Assembly (NCBI GenBank): GCA_009377715.1 | Contig: WHTN01000017.1 | Location: forward strand, 1-33,977 | Length of the DNA stretch: 33,977 nt | Reading direction: 5' to 3' | From: Dehalococcoidia bacterium | Lineage (GTDB): Bacteria; Chloroflexota; Dehalococcoidia; SM23-28-2; WHTN01 | Part shown: piece by piece, positions 31,107 through 33,977 of the stretch | Layout: every line of letters starts with the position of its first letter | Position numbering within the stretch: position 1 is the first letter of the stretch | Made by a program: the position numbers and the translations under genes | The notes under the pieces: model-generated | What the model was told of the DNA's origin: nothing | The model's database searches: none | What the model saw: the letters and a program-made list of their open reading frames with translations, nothing else

Positions 31107-32357
31107 CTATCGGTTCGCTAAGAAAGACGCCACATCATTAGAGGCGATGCGTTCCTCCGTGCCGTCGTTCATGCGTTTGAGCATCACAGTGTCGCTGTTT
31201 AGCTCTTCGCGACCGATGATTGCCGTGTAAAGCGCCCCGAGGGCGTCCGCTTGGCGCATCTGCGACCTTAGACTGCGGCCGGCGGTCGCAGCCGTGGCGC
31301 TGATGCCGCTGCGGCGCAGCCGCCCGGCCAGCGCAATAGCCGCCTCTCGCGCCTCTTCCTGGAAAGCGACAAAGACTTGTGGGGGAGCGGCTTCCGGGAC
31401 TGCGACCTCCTGGCGTTTGAGGTTTAGAATAATGCGTTCGATACCCGTCGCGAAGCCGATGCCTGGCGTAGGCCGGCCGCCGAGCACTTCGATCAGGCTG
31501 TCGTAGCGGCCGCCAGCGCCGATGGTCGATTGGCCGCCTTCCTCCTGTGGCACCACCTCGAATACCGTCTTTGTGTAGTAGTCGAGGCCGCGTACCAAGC
31601 GCGGGTTAAGCTCGTAAGGTATGGATAGAGCTTTTAAGTAGCCGCGCAGGGCCTCGAACGGTTCCGAGCACTCTACGCCTAAATAATCCAGAGTGATTGG
31701 GGCTTTGGCGATGAACGGCTGGCACTGCTCGTTCTTGCAGTCGAGAAGGCGCAGCGGGTTCTTTTCGAAGCGATCACGGCAATCGCGACAGACCAGGTCC
31801 AGCTTATCGCTGTAGTATTCGCGCAGCGCTTCGATATAACGCGGCCGGCAGATCGGGCAGCCGATGCTATTGAGTTGGAGCGTTAGCCCGGTCAGGCCGA
31901 GCTCCTCGTATAGCCTCCAGCACATCTCGACGACTTCCGCATCGATCGATGGGTCGCTTTCGCCGATAGCCTCGACGCCGAACTGCCAGAACTGGCGCTG
32001 CCGGCCGGCCTGAGGCCGGTCGTAGCGAAAGATGGGTTCGAGGTAATAGACGCGCACGGGCTGTGACCTTGCATGCATGCCGTGCTGAATGTAGGCGCGG
32101 CAGGCGCTTGCCGTCCCTTCGGGACGCAGCGCCAGGACGCCACCGCCGCGGTCTTCGAAGACGTACATCTCTTTCGAGACGATGTCCGTCACTTCGCCCA
32201 CGCCCCGCGTGAACAGCGCCGCCTCTTCGAAGATGGGTGTATCGATACGCTCGTAGCCGTAGAGACGGCACAGCCGCTCAACCGTCTGCGAAACGTAGCG
32301 CCAGTGCGCCTGCTCTTCGGGCAGAATATCGACTGTGCCGCGCGGTGCCTTGAACAA
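31107..32357 (-). CDS. hisS: Histidyl-tRNA synthetase
   Basis: The 416-residue class II synthetase has motif 1 (APRGTVDILP), RPEGTASACRAYIQHG (motif 2 region), LNPRLVRGLDYYTKTVFEVV, AGGRYD and motif 3 GIGFATGIERI. Between them lie the cysteines of CPICRPR, CRDCRDR and LLDCKNEQC, as in HisRS of the bacterial zinc-containing subgroup. The start appears to be TTG with GGGA upstream; no ATG or GTG lies in frame between it and the upstream stop. The C-terminal anticodon domain is complete. Confidence 0.97.
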   Translation of the reverse strand: MFKAPRGTVDILPEEQAHWRYVSQTVERLCRLYGYERIDTPIFEEAALFTRGVGEVTDIVSKEMYVFEDRGGGVLALRPEGTASACRAYIQHGMHARSQPVRVYYLEPIFRYDRPQAGRQRQFWQFGVEAIGESDPSIDAEVVEMCWRLYEELGLTGLTLQLNSIGCPICRPRYIEALREYYSDKLDLVCRDCRDRFEKNPLRLLDCKNEQCQPFIAKAPITLDYLGVECSEPFEALRGYLKALSIPYELNPRLVRGLDYYTKTVFEVVPQEEGGQSTIGAGGRYDSLIEVLGGRPTPGIGFATGIERIILNLKRQEVAVPEAAPPQVFVAFQEEAREAAIALAGRLRRSGISATAATAGRSLRSQMRQADALGALYTAIIGREELNSDTVMLKRMNDGTEERIASNDVASFLANR

Positions 32358-32433
32358 ACCGAGTTCCCTTTCTACTTCCGGGTCGATTCAAGGATAAACA
32401 AGGCCCTTTGGCTTTGTAAAGGAAGCTAACGCA

Positions 32434-32464
32434 AAAGTGCCGTAGCTATCTGCTACGGCACTTT
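32434..32464. terminator. Strong terminator between the M23-like gene and hisS
   Basis: 13-bp perfect stem AAAGTGCCGTAGC/GCTACGGCACTTT with loop TATCT. The U run is on either side, so it is likely to serve the minus-strand secreted operon. Confidence 0.85.
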
Positions 32465-32544
32465 ATTAGAAGGAGTTGCTGTGCAGCTCGCGAACGAACC
32501 AGTTGTTCTAAAATTCAGTCTCCGTACCAACTGAACGAATGCGA

Positions 32545-33165
32545 TCAGTAATCTAGATCTGCCGAGGTATAGCAGCCGGGCGGGCAGTAATCGCCAGTTG
32601 GGATAGCGCCGTTAGTACCAGCACTCACCCCATTCGGTGCCATCGATAAGTGGATATGTGTCCCCTGCCAAAAACACTCCTCAGTATTCTCCTGTCCTGT
32701 ATATCCTACATACCGGCTGTTAAACTGTTCGGGATCTCTAGGATTAATGTAGAACCATGAGGAATAATAAGTGTCGCGCAACGAGTGTACGTAATTCACG
32801 GTGTAGCGTAACGGCCACGTATAGGGGTCTACAGTCTCATAAACCCCTATCTTCCAATTCAGGCAGCCTTCGTCCGGATCAGTGTTTATATCTTGGGCGT
32901 AACCTTGAAGTTGGGCACCCGATGAGGTGTTGTCTCGGAAGAACCAGCCTTGGAAATATACGCCCAGAGGTTCCCAGTTTTGCCACCAATCAATTGCTGA
33001 GCCAGAGTAATATCCGCATGCCCCATGCCAGCCACAGGTGAGGATATCAACCCCTGGATCCGACATGTAAGCGTAATAGTAGACCGAGCCGCCTTTACTT
33101 TCCTGAGGCCAAGCGAGGCCCGCTAGAGATCCAATGACTAAAGCTGGGATGATTAACCAGCGCAT
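32545..33165 (-). CDS. Secreted LasA-like M23 metallopeptidase candidate
   Basis: The 206-residue protein has a signal peptide (MRW, then LIIPALVIGSLAGLAW). The metal site is inferred from motif order: H47 and D59 (TCGWHGACG ... SAIDWW), H127 (NYVHSL), a G-TG turn (VGYTGQ) and H170/H172 (GTHIHLSM). That matches M23 peptidases, with the wide first H-D gap of the LasA type (I recall H23/D36 and H120/H122 in mature LasA). It would cut peptidoglycan bridges or Gly-Gly bonds outside the cell. Eight cysteines (C44, C50, C101, C164, C194 and others) may form disulfides. AAGGAGG overlaps the stop of the upstream gene. Confidence 0.62.
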   Translation of the reverse strand: MRWLIIPALVIGSLAGLAWPQESKGGSVYYYAYMSDPGVDILTCGWHGACGYYSGSAIDWWQNWEPLGVYFQGWFFRDNTSSGAQLQGYAQDINTDPDEGCLNWKIGVYETVDPYTWPLRYTVNYVHSLRDTYYSSWFYINPRDPEQFNSRYVGYTGQENTEECFWQGTHIHLSMAPNGVSAGTNGAIPTGDYCPPGCYTSADLDY

Positions 33166-33182
33166 AGTGTTTTTATACCTCC

Positions 33183-33857
33183 TTATTTCGTGGCTAGGGC
33201 AACGGCTCTCGCGACTTCCATAAGGTCCTCCAGAGCGAGGCCTGCAGCTTGAATCGAGGTCTTGCCAAACGGTTCGGGAAAGATGACCGCCGACCAGGAA
33301 CTTATGCCATTAGCAGTTATCGGCTCTGCCACTATCGCTTCCCTCCCCTCAATGTTTAAAGTCTTCACGCGATCCTCCGCAACATCGGCCGTGAAGTCGA
33401 GACTCGGATTACGAGAAATTAGCACCTCCCCTGGATATCCAGTAGATGTCACCGTAACCGTGTAAGCCCAGCGGGCCGCAAAGACTTTGCCGTTGCAGAT
33501 CGATACGCCGGTGTTCAGGCTGTTCTCGTCTAATTTGTAGTTGTCGGACAGATTAAGCGCCATATCAAGCTCGCCAGCTTCGTCAACCCGTTTAAGTTCC
33601 GCCCGAGTATCACACGTAAACTTCGGAGCAAATTCCTCTGGGGTGGCGACCCCTCTGGGCGCTATAAAGATGCCAAGCAATTCTCCTTGGAAGCGAGGTT
33701 TCTGCCTTTCCTCTTCGAAAACCTCCGGAGGTGTTTGAGGTTCAGCTTCAGCGCTACCACCGCTCTTTAAAGAACTCGCGGCGAAAAAAGTTGCATACCC
33801 TATCCCTCCAAGGGCAAAAAGGCTGAGGAGTGTAAGCAAGACCTTCGGTTTTCGCAT
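33183..33857 (-). CDS. Membrane-anchored exported protein, unknown family
   Basis: The 224-residue protein has an N-terminal anchor (RKPKVLLTLLSLFALGGIGYATFF), no lipobox, and a Pro/Glu-rich linker. The C-terminal domain contains two cysteines (FTCDTR, SICNGK), mixed alpha/beta, with no family I recognise. Its stop overlaps the ribosome-binding site of the M23-like gene, so they are one operon; it may be an inhibitor, receptor or chaperone of the peptidase (inference). Base composition is AT-richer than neighbouring housekeeping genes. Confidence 0.65.
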   Translation of the reverse strand: MRKPKVLLTLLSLFALGGIGYATFFAASSLKSGGSAEAEPQTPPEVFEEERQKPRFQGELLGIFIAPRGVATPEEFAPKFTCDTRAELKRVDEAGELDMALNLSDNYKLDENSLNTGVSICNGKVFAARWAYTVTVTSTGYPGEVLISRNPSLDFTADVAEDRVKTLNIEGREAIVAEPITANGISSWSAVIFPEPFGKTSIQAAGLALEDLMEVARAVALATK

Positions 33858-33891
33858 AGTCTATGCCTTCTTTCTCTATCTATATTGAGCA

Positions 33892-33936
33892 GAGAATACA
33901 CTTTTTAAAGGATTGTCAAGGGTACGCAGTATTCTC
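33892..33936 (-). promoter_or_regulatory. Promoter flanked by inverted repeats upstream of the secreted operon
   Basis: GAGAATAC (33892-33899) and GTATTCTC (33929-33936) are an exact 8-bp inverted repeat. Between and over them lie TTGACA (33914-33919, minus strand) and TATTCT (15-base spacer, at the left arm). This layout suits a regulator that loops or blocks the promoter. Confidence 0.45.
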
Positions 33937-33970
33937 CGTAAATATCCGACAGTCAGCTAGGCTCCTTTCT

Positions 33971-33977
33971 GTAGGGG
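33971..33977 (+). repeat. Edge of a further GTAGGGG-type repeat
   Basis: The window ends in GTAGGGG, the first bases of the CGTAGGGGC repeat family. It is too short to be certain. Confidence 0.3.

Noticed and set aside
32358-32544. T-box or other riboswitch in front of hisS
   Set aside because: Only the strong terminator of the upstream operon is present; no T-box core or specifier stem could be found.
1-33977. CRISPR arrays, insertion sequences, integrases, attachment sites
   Set aside because: No regularly spaced direct repeats and no transposase or integrase motifs were found; the excisionase-type HTH protein at 28184 has no partner.

Overview
The window looks like a chromosomal segment of a Chloroflexota bacterium, possibly of the Dehalococcoidia/SAR202 side. 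This is inferred from gene content only: a DUF5317 membrane protein, rny next to a YmdB-type phosphoesterase fused to a PHP domain, a PAC2 protein, secreted NHL-repeat proteins, and Chloroflexota-style lipoproteins. Most genes are GC-rich and single-copy housekeeping type. Two small islands of secreted cysteine- and tryptophan-rich proteins (4.5-5.5 kb and 32.5-33.9 kb) are visibly AT-richer. I see no insertion sequence, phage or CRISPR array.

Layout. 1-3.5 kb: the 3' end of a lipid acyltransferase gene, DUF5317 with a 29-residue membrane microprotein upstream, a PLP aminotransferase, a tail-anchored small protein and a SnoaL-like protein. 3.5-5.5 kb: a regulator made only of two LuxR-type HTH domains, with a C10 tract in its leader, followed by a secreted eight-cysteine protein and a lipoprotein. 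5.6-11.5 kb: gltB (glutamate synthase large subunit) with an attenuator-like leader, then a three-gene operon of unknown function with a septum-formation-like membrane protein. 11.7-15.5 kb: histidine kinase, response regulator, ABC ATPase and ABC permease, all on the minus strand, with a matching dyad in front of each of the two operons. 15.8-19.6 kb: a B-box zinc-finger membrane protein, then rny followed by the YmdB-PHP fusion gene, an RNA-turnover locus. 19.8-25.4 kb: PAC2, a frameshifted NHL/Cys-repeat surface protein, a lipoprotein and a geranylgeranyl-reductase-type flavoprotein. 25.5-28.7 kb: a diguanylate cyclase, a CAU tRNA, a variant histidine phosphatase, a decayed cupin gene, a YdeI protein and an excisionase-type HTH protein. 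28.9-32.4 kb: prmC, prfA and hisS. 32.5-33.9 kb: a secreted LasA-like M23 peptidase candidate with a membrane-anchored partner.

How the parts may work together. rny and the YmdB-PHP protein would couple endonucleolytic mRNA cleavage to hydrolysis of cyclic or bisphosphorylated nucleotides or short RNA ends. The kinase/regulator pair probably controls its own operon and the adjacent ABC exporter through a shared dyad. prfA and prmC form the usual release-factor/methyltransferase pair. The tandem-HTH regulator may control the secreted Cys-rich pair beside it.

Intergenic DNA is rich in small interspersed palindromes of several families (CGTAGGGGCGC type, CTTCGACAnGCTCAGGG type, ATTCTGAGCG type, ATCTGTG type, and purine-rich hairpins carrying AAGGAGG/GGAAG). 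The items I rate highest are the YmdB-PHP/rny locus with its non-canonical rny start and perfect 23-bp hairpin, the shared operator of the two-component/ABC cluster, the tandem-HTH regulator with its secreted partners, and the M23-like pair.
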